Source of the DNA: JAEUMY01 sp031394355
Lineage (GTDB): Bacteria > Pseudomonadota > Gammaproteobacteria > Burkholderiales > Usitatibacteraceae
Direction of reading: 5' to 3'
NCBI GenBank assembly: GCA_031394355.1
Contig: JANNSU010000065.1
Coordinates: 1 to 64,000, forward strand
Length of the DNA: 64,000 nt
Position 1 is the first letter of the stretch, and the number at the start of each line of letters is the position of its first letter. Positions 1 through 7,777 of this stretch are shown here, piece after piece. The position numbers and the translations under genes were made by a program. Below the pieces are notes generated by a model that was given only the letters and a program-made list of their open reading frames with translations, searched no databases and was not told the DNA's origin.

Positions 1-70
1 GTCGGCGCGTGTTTTTTTTACGTTTTTTTTTTTTACATGGGTTTTTTTGCGGTTTGGTTTGTTTTAGTTT
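1..70. other. T-homopolymer-rich left edge, no gene seen
   Basis: Runs of eight, twelve and seven T occur at about 12-19, 23-34 and 42-48, in sharp contrast to the GC-rich sequence around them. No coding sequence is visible. The runs could be the U-tract of a terminator whose stem lies left of the window, a slippage-prone spacer, or an assembly-edge artefact. A small GC-rich inverted repeat follows at about 73-90. Confidence 0.4.
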
Positions 71-101
71 TTCGCCCGGGCTAGGCCGGGCACGACGGCA
101 A

Positions 102-524
102 TTATTTGTTCCAGCCTAGCCGGAGTTCTTTCCTCACCATCAGCTTCAACCCCGACCAGTCGTCATTGACCGCGCAGACTTTCACATCCACCAGCCCCAT
201 CGGCAGCACGACTTCGCGGATGCCGTCTTCGGTGAGGTCCTTGAACAGCTTCGAGCTCTTCTTGGGCCAGCTGATCCAGAGCGAGCCTTCGCGATGCAGC
301 TTCTTCGCGCTGGGCACAATCTGCTTTTCCAGCTCCATGCGGTCCCTGACAAAAAGAATCGCGAGAATATCCTCCGCCTTCATTCCCTTGCGAATATTCG
401 CAAGGGCCGGAAGTTCACCGAGTGCATCGGCGAACTCAGTTGGCGCATTCACTGTCGCCAGCGTGCCGCCTTCCTTCAGCCCCATCTTCTTCCACAACGG
501 CGTGCCGGAATATCCCGCGCTCAT
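102..524 (-). CDS. DUF3052 family protein
   Basis: A 140-residue soluble protein of unknown function. The opening SAGYSGTPLWKKMGLK matches the DUF3052 family as I know it. The rest is a compact alpha/beta domain ending in a basic tail, with no signal peptide or membrane segment. Its ATG overlaps the TGA of the upstream Y-family polymerase gene (ATGA at 521-524), so the two are probably translated as a coupled pair. Residues Ala-Asn-Ile-Arg near position 43 are encoded by one copy of the repeated palindrome. No biochemical function can be assigned. Confidence 0.75.
   Translation of the reverse strand: MSAGYSGTPLWKKMGLKEGGTLATVNAPTEFADALGELPALANIRKGMKAEDILAILFVRDRMELEKQIVPSAKKLHREGSLWISWPKKSSKLFKDLTEDGIREVVLPMGLVDVKVCAVNDDWSGLKLMVRKELRLGWNK
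390..401. repeat. HIP-like palindrome copy 1
   Basis: Perfect GCGAATATTCGC inside the DUF3052 gene, read there as Ala-Asn-Ile-Arg. The flanks extend the symmetry to TT...AA. Confidence 0.95.
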
Positions 525-1738
525 TGCTCCGTCTCCAGATCAGGAATGTGGTTGAACGCGATGCGCATGGGGGCGCTGTCGCGGGCCTGATGTGCGCCGG
601 CGAAGTAGACAGTGTTCTTGCCGAATTTCAGGTTGAGCTGATCGATGGCGGTGTGCAGGCGGTGACGCGCGTCCTCGTCATCGAAGAGCGTGCCAGTGTG
701 TTCGCTCTCATGCACCAGGCCATGCAGCACCATGCCCACGGCGAGCGGTTTCAGGCCGCGCCGGGGCGGGCGATCCAGCCACAGGCTTTCCAGTGCACGG
801 ATGAAAATGACGGTGTCCTGCGTCTCGGCAAACTGGCCGTCGCGGCCCCAGGTCGGGCCGTTGAGGTGTTTGACAAAGATCGACATGCGCGACGCGTAGT
901 AGCCCATCTTGCGCAGCCGCATTGCGGCTTTCTGGGTGAGGCGATTCAGGATGGCATGCGCGTCGGCGACATTGCGTTCATCCGGCGGCAGCACATGCGA
1001 ATGGCTGATGGACTGCGTTTGCGTTTCCAGATCCGGAACCCATTCACCGCGCAGCCGCTGATAGAAGCGATCCCCGCCGACGCCACCCCAGATGGTGTGC
1101 AGCTGGGATTGGTTGGCCTGAGCCAGCGCTTCGACCGTGGTGATGCGATGGCGCGCGAGCCGCGCCTCCATGGATTCGCCGATGCCATTGAGGTCCCGCA
1201 GCTTGAGGCCGAACAGCCGCTGTGGCAGCTCGTGCTTCTCGATCACGACGAGGCCATCGGGTTTCATCATGTCCGACGCCATCTTGGCGATGAAGGTGTT
1301 GGGGCCGATCCCGACCGAGGTCTTCATCTGGTCGCCCACCTGTGCCTGGATGGCGCGCTTTACCTTCATCGCGAGCTCGCGGGCGGCCTCCGGCGTGCGC
1401 GATTTCATCGGCAGGTCGCAATCCATTTCGTCGATGGAGAGGACCTTGCGGATGGGGATGACCGAGTCGACGGCGACCTTCGCCTTCTCGTGAAACTCGA
1501 CGTAGTGCTCGTGACTGGCCTCGATGAAGAGAATCTCGGGACACAGTTGCCGCGCATCCCTCAGCAGCGTGCCGGTCTTCACACCGAATCGCTTGGCTTC
1601 GTAGCTCGCGGCGATGCAGCAGGTGGTAGGCGCCATTGATGGCACGACACCGATGGGCTTGCCGCGCAGCTGCGGGTGAATCTGCTGCTCCACCGACGCG
1701 AAGTAGGAATTGAAATCGACGAGGAGGGAGCGGAGCAT
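521..1738 (-). CDS. Y-family DNA polymerase (DinB/ImuB/UmuC-like)
   Basis: A 405-residue translesion-type polymerase. The first metal-binding motif is VDFNSYFASVE with Asp8, and the second is SIDEMDCDL with Asp103 and Glu104. The helix-hairpin-helix region follows (LRDLNGIGESMEARL), and a little-finger-like C-terminal half ends at residue 405. The family copies damaged DNA with low fidelity. The second motif is unusual: most relatives read SIDEAFLD or SIDEAYLD. The gene is followed by an ATGA overlap into DUF3052. I see no convincing LexA operator upstream, where the msrC gene lies only 34 bp away. Whether it is Pol IV, Pol V or an ImuB-type protein cannot be decided by eye. Confidence 0.8.
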   Translation of the reverse strand: MLRSLLVDFNSYFASVEQQIHPQLRGKPIGVVPSMAPTTCCIAASYEAKRFGVKTGTLLRDARQLCPEILFIEASHEHYVEFHEKAKVAVDSVIPIRKVLSIDEMDCDLPMKSRTPEAARELAMKVKRAIQAQVGDQMKTSVGIGPNTFIAKMASDMMKPDGLVVIEKHELPQRLFGLKLRDLNGIGESMEARLARHRITTVEALAQANQSQLHTIWGGVGGDRFYQRLRGEWVPDLETQTQSISHSHVLPPDERNVADAHAILNRLTQKAAMRLRKMGYYASRMSIFVKHLNGPTWGRDGQFAETQDTVIFIRALESLWLDRPPRRGLKPLAVGMVLHGLVHESEHTGTLFDDEDARHRLHTAIDQLNLKFGKNTVYFAGAHQARDSAPMRIAFNHIPDLETEQ

Positions 1739-1743
1739 TCTTT

Positions 1744-1778
1744 GGGGCTCGGGGCTCGGGGCTCGGGCTGGGCTAGGG
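1744..1778. repeat. G-rich direct repeat between msrC and polymerase
   Basis: Three tandem GGGGCTC units at 1744-1764 are followed by a degenerate GGGCTGGGCTAGGG. They fill the gap between two minus-strand genes. Related GGGATTCGGG and GGGGCTCGGG units recur in the inverted repeat at 5088-5169, suggesting a dispersed intergenic repeat family. Confidence 0.6.
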
Positions 1779-2291
1779 CGTGTCGGTCATTGCAAGAAGT
1801 GTGGCGACCAGCTTTTCGACACCTGCCTGATCCTCGGTGTCAAAGCGACCCACCTTGGGGCTGTCGAGGTCGAGCACACCCAGCAGCTTTCCATCCTTGA
1901 CCAAGGGCACGACCAGTTCCGAGTTGGACGCGCTGTCGCAGGCGATGTGGCCGGGGAAAGCGTGCACGTCCTCCACGAGCTGGGTGGTGCGCTGGCTGGC
2001 TGCCGCGCCGCAGACGCCACGCGCAGCAGGTGAAACGGGAATGCGGACGCAGGCGGGCTTCCCCTGGAATGGCCCCAGCACCAGCTCGCTGCCATCCGTG
2101 GTGGGCCGCAAGAAGTAAAAGCCGGCCCAGTTGAGATCCGGCAGCATGAGGTAGACAAGTGAGGACAGATTGGCAACATTGGCTACCCAATCTCGCTCGC
2201 CGGTGAGCAGTCCTGCAAGCTGGCTATTCAGGTCGCGGTAAAAGGTTGGCTTGTCGGCGGCAGCAGTCAGCGTGGTGGAGGCTTGGAACAT
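1773..2291 (-). CDS. msrC: Free methionine-(R)-sulfoxide reductase (GAF domain)
   Basis: A 172-residue single GAF-domain enzyme that reduces free methionine-R-sulfoxide in the cytosol, protecting the methionine pool from oxidation. The three family cysteines are present: Cys81 (PACVRIP), Cys94 (GVCGAA) and Cys118 (HIACDS), followed by the typical SELVVPL strand. Length fits the YebR/fRMsr family. It probably starts the short minus-strand unit msrC, polymerase, DUF3052. The gene itself looks intact. Confidence 0.9.
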   Translation of the reverse strand: MFQASTTLTAAADKPTFYRDLNSQLAGLLTGERDWVANVANLSSLVYLMLPDLNWAGFYFLRPTTDGSELVLGPFQGKPACVRIPVSPAARGVCGAAASQRTTQLVEDVHAFPGHIACDSASNSELVVPLVKDGKLLGVLDLDSPKVGRFDTEDQAGVEKLVATLLAMTDTP

Positions 2292-2365
2292 GGCGGTTGG
2301 GAATAGTCGTGATGACAGACCAGTCTATCAGTGCGCCGCCCGGAATTCGTGCCATCAAACAACAC

Positions 2366-2399
2366 GGGCCGCCTGCCCCTTGAAGGGGTCAGGCGGCCC
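2366..2399 (-). terminator. Rho-independent terminator of the small periplasmic gene
   Basis: A near-perfect GC-rich stem (GGGCCGCCTG...CAGGCGGCCC) with a short loop. On the minus strand it is followed by a T-rich GTGTTGTTTG. It lies 21 bp downstream of the gene ending at 2420. Confidence 0.8.
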
Positions 2400-2419
2400 G
2401 GGACGGCGAGCGCTGTGAA

Positions 2420-2758
2420 TCAGTTCTTGTCTTGCTTGTCGTTCTTCTGCTTGGCAATACGGCGGTTCTGGCGGTCTTGCGCCTTTTCGAGGCCAGCCTT
2501 TTCCTTTTTGGTCACGACGCCATCGGCCTTGGCCGCGTCTTCTTTAGCCTGCACATTGGCCTGGCCCTTATCCAGCCGGGCGGCTTCCTTGTCGGTCAGC
2601 TCGCCCGATGCCTTACCCTGCTCGATGCGCTGGGTCTGGCGGTCCTGGCGCTTGTCGACGCGGGGCTGGGTAGGGGTGGGCGGAGTCTGGGCGGCGGCGG
2701 CGAAGCTCGCCATGGTGATGACTGCGGCGAGGGTAAGGCAGATGCGGCGGTTCAGCAT
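2420..2758 (-). CDS. Small secreted, charged helical protein of unknown function
   Basis: About 112 residues if started at the ATG at 2758, which is preceded by AAGGAG at good spacing. A longer reading to 2803 lacks such a site. The N-terminus is a signal peptide (LCLTLAAVITMASFAAAAQ-like). The mature part is almost entirely charged helix with a repeated plan: RIEQGKASGELTDKEAARL, then a spacer containing ADGVVTKKEKAGLEKAQ. The two 'D/S-G-x-(L/V)-T-x-K-E' stretches look like degenerate helix-loop-helix pairs. I do not know a function. Expression looks strong, given the good ribosome site and clear terminator. Confidence 0.7.
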   Translation of the reverse strand: MLNRRICLTLAAVITMASFAAAAQTPPTPTQPRVDKRQDRQTQRIEQGKASGELTDKEAARLDKGQANVQAKEDAAKADGVVTKKEKAGLEKAQDRQNRRIAKQKNDKQDKN

Positions 2759-2919
2759 GGGTGTCTCCTTAAAGTGGATGGGGCGAGTCTGGATGCGGTT
2801 CATGTCGCAGACAACCCGAACAACGCCATCCGCGAGCCGACTGTTGACAGGGGTGGCCGGGCAAATTGTATCCAGCTATTTCGTTATACTTCGCAGGTTG
2901 ACACTATTCGGAAGCCGCC

Positions 2920-5070
2920 ATGTCCTTTTCATCACGGTTCTGCCTCATCTCTTCGCTCATCCTCACGCTCACCATGTCCACCGCAACATTCTCACAGGCG
3001 CCCACGCCAGCGCCCGCTGCTGCAGGCCAGGCTGCGGTGACGACCGTGCCGCCCGTAGCCAAGCGCGTTCCCAAGGAAATGGCCCACCACGGCGACAAGC
3101 GTGTGGACGACTATTTCTGGCTGCGGGAGAAGGACAACCCTGACACCACGGCCTATCTGAAGGGCGAAAACGCCTATACCGATGCCGTCATGGCGCCTTT
3201 GAAGGATTTCCGCGAGTCGCTTTACAAGGAAATGCTGGCGCGCATCAAGGAGACGGACCAGAACGTGCCGTGGAAGAAAGATGGCTACTGGTACTACTCG
3301 CGTACCGAGCAGGGCAAGCAGTACAACATCTATTGCCGCAAGAAGGGCAACATGGAGGCGGCTGAAGAGATCGTGCTCGATCTGAACAAGCTGGCTGAGG
3401 GCAAGCCCTTTTTGTCTCTGGGCCTCTACGAGATTTCTCCAGACGGCAAGTGGCTTGCCTACTCTCTGGACTACACCGGCTTCCGCGAATATTCGCTGTA
3501 TTTCAAGAACATGGAATCGGGCGAAGTGCTGGCTGACAAGATCGACAAGGTCCAGTCTGCTGCGTGGGCCAACGACAACAAGACCGTCTTCTATGTGATC
3601 GAGGACAAGGCCAAGCGTCCCTACAAGCTGCTTCGCCATGCGCTGGGCGGCAAGAGCGACGACCTGATCTTCGAGGAAAAGGATGAGCTCTATCGTTTGG
3701 GCGTCGAGACCACGCGCAGCCGCGGCTACGTCATCGCAAGTTCCGCCAGCTCCGAGACCAGTGAAGTACGCGTACTCGATGCGAACAAGTCGGCCGGCAC
3801 CTTCAGCGTCGTCCTGCCGCGCAAGTTCGGCCATATGTATTCGGTGGATCATCACGGCGACCGCTTTTACATCGTCACCAACGACAAGGGCCGTAATTTC
3901 CGACTCGTGACAGCGCCTGCGGTGAATCCCGCCAAGAAGTTCTGGAAGCAGATGATCCCGCATCGCAACGATGTGCTGCTCTCCGGCATCGACATGTTTG
4001 AAGAGTTCTTCGTTGCCGCCGAGCAGAAGGACGCGCTGCCACAACTGCGCGTGCTCGACATCAATGGCCGCGGCTACACGATGAAGTTCCCGGAGGCGGT
4101 CTATACGGCGAGCCCCGGCACCAACGCGGAGTACAAGACCGGCGCCTATCGCTTCAACTATCAGTCATTCACCACGCCGAGTTCCGTGTTCGACTATGAC
4201 GTGAAGACCAAGGAGCGCAAGTTGCTGAAGCAGCAGCCGGTATTGGGTGACTTTGATCCTGCCCGCTATGAGTCGAAGCGCCTTTGGGCCAAGGCCAAGG
4301 ACGGCAAGAAGATTCCCATTTCGGTGGTGTATCGCAAGGACAAGCGTGCAACGGGCCCACAAGCTACACACCTGCAGGGCTACGGCTCCTACGGTTACTC
4401 CTATCCGGTCACGTTCAGTTCTTCGCGTCTGTCGCTCCTTGATCGCGGCGTTGTGTTTGCCGTGGCGCATATCCGCGGCGGCAGCGAAATGGGCAAGCAG
4501 TGGCATGACGACGGCAAGATGATGAAGAAGATGAACACCTTCACCGATTTCATCAGCGCCGCCGAATTTCTCGTTGCCGAGAAGTACACGGCACCGGACC
4601 GCCTCACGATTCAAGGGGGTAGCGCGGGCGGCCTGCTGATGGGTGCGGTGGTCAACATGCGGCCGGATCTCTTCAAGGCAGTGGTGTCTCAGGTGCCGTT
4701 TGTCGATGTGATGAACACGATGCTGGATGCCAGCCTGCCGCTGACGGTTGGCGAGTATCTGGAGTGGGGTAACCCCAACGATAAGAAGGCCTACCAATAC
4801 ATGCGTTCTTACTCGCCCTATGACAATCTCGCCAAGAAGGGCTATCCCGCCATGTTGATCGAGACCTCGCTCAACGACAGTCAGGTGATGTATTGGGAGC
4901 CGGCGAAATACGTGGCCAAGCTGCGTACGCTGAAGACCGACCAGAATCCGCTGTTGCTCAAGACCAACATGGATGCGGGTCACGGCGGCGCATCGGGTCG
5001 CTATGACTTTCTGAAGGAAGTCGCCTTCACCTACAGCTTCATTCTGTCGCAGCACGGTCTGGCGAAGTAG
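2920..5070 (+). CDS. Secreted S9A prolyl oligopeptidase / oligopeptidase B
   Basis: A 716-residue serine peptidase that cuts short peptides. Residues 1-27 look like a signal peptide, so it probably acts in the periplasm. The N-terminal half is a beta-propeller of the S9A type, beginning near RVDDYFWLREKDNP. The C-terminal alpha/beta-hydrolase half carries the triad: Ser568 in GGSAGG, Asp653 in LNDSQV and His688 in AGHGG. The DYFWLR and YYSRTEQGKQY segments favour oligopeptidase B, but the substrate is not certain. It stands alone between a divergent small gene and a palindromic intergenic region. A copy of the 12-bp palindrome encodes Glu-Tyr-Ser in the propeller. Confidence 0.92.
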   Translation: MSFSSRFCLISSLILTLTMSTATFSQAPTPAPAAAGQAAVTTVPPVAKRVPKEMAHHGDKRVDDYFWLREKDNPDTTAYLKGENAYTDAVMAPLKDFRESLYKEMLARIKETDQNVPWKKDGYWYYSRTEQGKQYNIYCRKKGNMEAAEEIVLDLNKLAEGKPFLSLGLYEISPDGKWLAYSLDYTGFREYSLYFKNMESGEVLADKIDKVQSAAWANDNKTVFYVIEDKAKRPYKLLRHALGGKSDDLIFEEKDELYRLGVETTRSRGYVIASSASSETSEVRVLDANKSAGTFSVVLPRKFGHMYSVDHHGDRFYIVTNDKGRNFRLVTAPAVNPAKKFWKQMIPHRNDVLLSGIDMFEEFFVAAEQKDALPQLRVLDINGRGYTMKFPEAVYTASPGTNAEYKTGAYRFNYQSFTTPSSVFDYDVKTKERKLLKQQPVLGDFDPARYESKRLWAKAKDGKKIPISVVYRKDKRATGPQATHLQGYGSYGYSYPVTFSSSRLSLLDRGVVFAVAHIRGGSEMGKQWHDDGKMMKKMNTFTDFISAAEFLVAEKYTAPDRLTIQGGSAGGLLMGAVVNMRPDLFKAVVSQVPFVDVMNTMLDASLPLTVGEYLEWGNPNDKKAYQYMRSYSPYDNLAKKGYPAMLIETSLNDSQVMYWEPAKYVAKLRTLKTDQNPLLLKTNMDAGHGGASGRYDFLKEVAFTYSFILSQHGLAK
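3485..3496. repeat. HIP-like palindrome copy 2
   Basis: Perfect GCGAATATTCGC in the S9 peptidase gene, read as Arg-Glu-Tyr-Ser. Confidence 0.95.
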
Positions 5071-5086
5071 CGCGACAGCTGTCGCG
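5071..5086. repeat. Perfect 16-bp palindrome directly after the S9 stop codon
   Basis: CGCGACAGCTGTCGCG begins at the base after the TAG stop. In RNA it could form a 6-bp stem with a four-base loop. It is probably part of the transcription end of the peptidase gene together with the larger inverted repeat that follows. Confidence 0.7.
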
Positions 5087-5087
5087 C

Positions 5088-5169
5088 GGGATTCGGGATT
5101 GGGGGTTCGGGGTTCGTTGCGAATATTCGCGTGAACTTCCCGAGCCCCGAATCTCCATGCCCGAATCCC
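5088..5169. repeat. Long imperfect inverted repeat with the HIP palindrome in its loop
   Basis: The left arm begins GGGATTCGGG (5088-5097) and the right arm ends CCCGAATCCC (5160-5169). Inside these, TTCGGGG pairs with CCCCGAA. The palindrome GCGAATATTCGC sits near the centre. The element fills the gap between the S9 peptidase and the EamA gene, and could act as a terminator or be a REP-like element. Confidence 0.7.
5119..5130. repeat. HIP-like palindrome copy 3
   Basis: Perfect GCGAATATTCGC in the intergenic inverted repeat, within about 4 bp of its centre. Confidence 0.95.
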
Positions 5170-5177
5170 TTCGAATC

Positions 5178-6062
5178 ATGCCCACGCTGAACCTCTACAT
5201 ACTCTGTGTCCTGATCTGGGGTTCCACCTGGATCGCCATCAAGTATCAGCTGGGCACAGTGGCGCCCGAGGTGTCGGTGTTTTACCGTTTTCTCCTCGCG
5301 GCGCTGCTATTGTTCGCGTTCTGCTGGTGGCGCAAGTTGCCTCTCAGGTTCACGCTGCGCCAGCATGTCCTGATGGCCATGCAGGGCATCCTGATGTTTG
5401 GCGTCAGCTACATCCTCGTCTATCACGCCGAATTGCATGTGGTGTCTGGCCTGGTGGCGGTCGGCTACTCCGCAAGCCCCTTGCTCAACATGCTGGCCGT
5501 GCGAGTTTTCTACGGCACGCCAATGAGCTTGCGCGTGACGCTTGGCGCGTTGCTGGGTATTGCCGGCATCGTGGTCATCTTCTTGCCGGAGTTCAAGTCC
5601 ATGCGGGGCGACGGCAGCGTTGCGCTCGGCGCGACCTTCACCGCGTTGGCAGTGATCATTTCCGCCGTGGCAAGCAGCCTCGTCACGCGCAACAGCCATA
5701 ACGGGCTGCCAGTCTGGCAAACGATGGCATGGGGCATGTTCTACGGTACGGTCTCGCTGTTGGCCATTGTGTTGGTGACAGGGAAGACCTTTCAGTTGCC
5801 GCTCAACGCACAGTATCTGGGCTCTTTGCTCTATCTCACCGTTTTCGGGTCGGTCATTGCGTTTGCCGCGTACTACACGCTGCTGGGCCGACTTGGTGCC
5901 GGACGTGCGGGCTACATCGGTGTGATGGTGCCTGTCGTCGCGCTGGTCATCTCCGCATTGTTTGAAGGGTTCCGCTGGCAGCTCGCAACCTGGCTTGGAA
6001 TCTGCCTGTCGTTTGTGGGCAATGTCGTCGTGCTGCGGCAAGGTGCCAACAAGCCGGCGTAG
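5178..6062 (+). CDS. EamA/DMT-superfamily transporter
   Basis: About 294 residues with ten predicted hydrophobic helices, arranged as two EamA repeats. The start MPTLNLYILCVLIWGSTW is typical of the family. I prefer the ATG at 5178: the alternative at 5157 would add seven residues encoded by the right arm of the inverted repeat. Neither has a clear ribosome site. Family members export metabolites or amino acids from the cytoplasm; the substrate here is unknown. A second, only distantly similar EamA gene lies on the other strand 260 bp downstream. Confidence 0.85.
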   Translation: MPTLNLYILCVLIWGSTWIAIKYQLGTVAPEVSVFYRFLLAALLLFAFCWWRKLPLRFTLRQHVLMAMQGILMFGVSYILVYHAELHVVSGLVAVGYSASPLLNMLAVRVFYGTPMSLRVTLGALLGIAGIVVIFLPEFKSMRGDGSVALGATFTALAVIISAVASSLVTRNSHNGLPVWQTMAWGMFYGTVSLLAIVLVTGKTFQLPLNAQYLGSLLYLTVFGSVIAFAAYYTLLGRLGAGRAGYIGVMVPVVALVISALFEGFRWQLATWLGICLSFVGNVVVLRQGANKPA

Positions 6063-6115
6063 GGGATGGGGTCTGACGCTGCTCAGGGGCTCCCCTCGGG
6101 AATGGTGACAGGCGG

Positions 6116-6313
6116 TCGAAAGCAGCGGACCGGCTCATGGAGAATATCGCCGGCCATGACTGGACAGCTTTCCATCCTGAATTGCGCGTGACGCTGTCAA
6201 CTGGTACTGCGGTTCTTCAGGTTGGAGATTCCGCGGAATCGCTGGTGCGTCGCGCCGATGAGGCGCTATACAGCGCGAAGCAGCAAGGTCGTAACCGGGT
6301 CGTGCAAGGCTAG
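6116..6313 (+). pseudogene. Remnant of a diguanylate cyclase: C-terminal end of a GGDEF domain
   Basis: The frame ending at the TAG at 6311-6313 reads through ADRLMENIAGHDW and HPELRVTLSTGTAVL to VRRADEALYSAKQQGRNRV. This is the unmistakable last third of a GGDEF domain (T-x-S-x-G-x-A, then R-A-D-x-A-L-Y-x-A-K-x-x-G-R-N). The GG(D/E)EF signature, the nucleotide-binding part and any sensor region are missing. The frame is closed by a stop at 6074-6076 just upstream. I infer the decayed tail of a lost gene between the two transporters, not a functional cyclase. An ATG at 6137 could in theory start a 58-residue peptide. Confidence 0.8.
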
Positions 6314-6324
6314 GCTTTGGCGGG

Positions 6325-7272
6325 CTAACGCGACGAGTCGCTGGCCCTTGCAAGGGCGTCATTGTGTATCGGTGCGCGCCGACCCAGTCCGACAGTGATC
6401 GCAATGGCTATCGCGAACAGTGCTGTTTGGAGGTCAATGATCTCGCCCAGCCACAGCGCAGAAGCGGCGAATGTCATGAAAGGCTGCAGCAGTTGCAGTT
6501 GTCCGATTCGGGCGATGCCGCCGATTGCCAGCGCGCGATACCAGGGGAAGAATCCCAGATACATGCTGATCACGCTTACATAGCCGAAGCCGACCAGGGC
6601 GCTTGTGGATGCATCGCGAATATTCGCAGGAAATGTGAACAGCGCCACCAGCAAGTTGACGGGCAGCGACAACACCAGCGCCCACGAGATGGTCTGCAAG
6701 CCACCCAGCGAACGAGATGTTGCGGCACCCAGCGCATAACCGAACGCAGCTGAAACCATGGCTGCAGCCAGGGCCAGGTCGGCCAGATGAGTCGTCACAT
6801 GAAGTCCACCGTCGCCTTGGCCCAAGGCATAAACGACAGCAATGCCGCTGCCCATCACGGCCGGCCACCAAAATGCGGGGCTGGGTCGCTCATGCGCCAC
6901 CATGGCGCCCGCCACTGCCGTCATCAGTGGCAACAAGGCCAGCACGACTGCACCATGCGTCGCCGATACGTATTGCATGGCCCAGGTGGTGAAGTACGGG
7001 AAGCCGAACACAACGCCAAGCGAGATCAGGCAAAGCTGTCGCCACTGCCTCTTGTCAGGGAGCGGTGAGCGCAACGCGACGAGCACGGCCAATGCAAAAG
7101 CACCTGCGATGACGGCGCGTCCCGACGCGACAAACATGGCGGGAAAGAACGCCACGGCGGCCCGGGTGGCTGGCAAGGTCAGGCTGAAGAGCGCGACAGC
7201 AAGGAGGCCCAACCACAGTCCTTCCCGAGCCCGCTGTCGAGAAGCGTGGCTTGCGGTATCCGGTGTGCTCAC
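6325..7272 (-). CDS. EamA/DMT-superfamily transporter
   Basis: A 315-residue inner-membrane protein with about ten hydrophobic helices in two EamA halves, after a hydrophilic N-terminus of about 18 residues. The second half contains the family-typical PWYRALAIGGIARIGQLQLLQPF. Substrate unknown. It heads or stands beside the minus-strand genes at 7291-8742 but is the last of them in transcription order, 18 bp after the NTF2-like gene. A palindrome copy encodes Ala-Asn-Ile-Arg in a loop between helices. Confidence 0.87.
   Translation of the reverse strand: MSTPDTASHASRQRAREGLWLGLLAVALFSLTLPATRAAVAFFPAMFVASGRAVIAGAFALAVLVALRSPLPDKRQWRQLCLISLGVVFGFPYFTTWAMQYVSATHGAVVLALLPLMTAVAGAMVAHERPSPAFWWPAVMGSGIAVVYALGQGDGGLHVTTHLADLALAAAMVSAAFGYALGAATSRSLGGLQTISWALVLSLPVNLLVALFTFPANIRDASTSALVGFGYVSVISMYLGFFPWYRALAIGGIARIGQLQLLQPFMTFAASALWLGEIIDLQTALFAIAIAITVGLGRRAPIHNDALARASDSSR
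6616..6627. repeat. HIP-like palindrome copy 4
   Basis: Perfect GCGAATATTCGC in the minus-strand EamA gene, read as Ala-Asn-Ile-Arg on that strand. Confidence 0.95.
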
Positions 7273-7290
7273 CCGGCGATCATTCCGGGG

Positions 7291-7761
7291 TCAACCTTGC
7301 TGCGCGATGTACTGGTCGAGCCCCGCGCGTGCCTCCTTGCGCACTTTCCACTTCAAAGGCGGAAGCCAACCCAGCAACTTGCCGGCAGGGCCCAGCGCCT
7401 GTCCCGCCCAGCGCCAGAAGCTGAACCGGTCGACATGCCGGACGATGAGGCCATCCCGGAATGCGAATACCGCGTCGATCTTGTTATGCACCTTGCGACC
7501 GGTCTTCGAGAACAGGTACTTCGCGTCCCAGTGGGCGCGGCCGCCACTGTCATCGGCGGCCACCTGCGAGTGTTCCAGCGAGAATTCGCGGGCGCGGCTG
7601 ATGAGCATGCGCCACATGGCCATGACCTCAGGACCCTTCAGCATGGGGAACACGGTGTCGCTGAAGCTTGCGTCGGGGTGATAGCAGCGCGCCATGCCCT
7701 CCGGATCCATCCGGGCAAAGGCTGCATAGAAGTCATGGATCAGTTTTTCATGCGGATGCAT
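7291..7761 (-). CDS. NTF2-like / SnoaL-like protein
   Basis: A 156-residue cytosolic protein with the cone-shaped NTF2 fold: helix LIHDFYAAFARMDPEGMARCYHPDASFSDTVF followed by strands around HWDAKYLFSKTGRKVHNKIDAVFAFRDGLIVRHVDRFSFW. Families with this fold act as isomerases, hydrolases or ligand-binding proteins, and no catalytic set points to one of them. It lies between the DUF1569 gene (16 bp upstream) and the EamA transporter (18 bp downstream), so they are probably co-transcribed. Confidence 0.8.
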   Translation of the reverse strand: MHPHEKLIHDFYAAFARMDPEGMARCYHPDASFSDTVFPMLKGPEVMAMWRMLISRAREFSLEHSQVAADDSGGRAHWDAKYLFSKTGRKVHNKIDAVFAFRDGLIVRHVDRFSFWRWAGQALGPAGKLLGWLPPLKWKVRKEARAGLDQYIAQQG

Positions 7762-7777
7762 TGCAATTCTCCTGAGA

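Noticed and set aside
422..1639. 405-residue open frame on the plus strand opposite the Y-family polymerase
   Set aside because: It is the mirror of a GC-rich gene with clear homology on the minus strand. Its own translation has no recognisable domain.
2992..5055. Long minus-strand open frames across the S9 peptidase gene
   Set aside because: They are shadow frames of high-GC coding sequence. The plus strand carries the intact catalytic triad.
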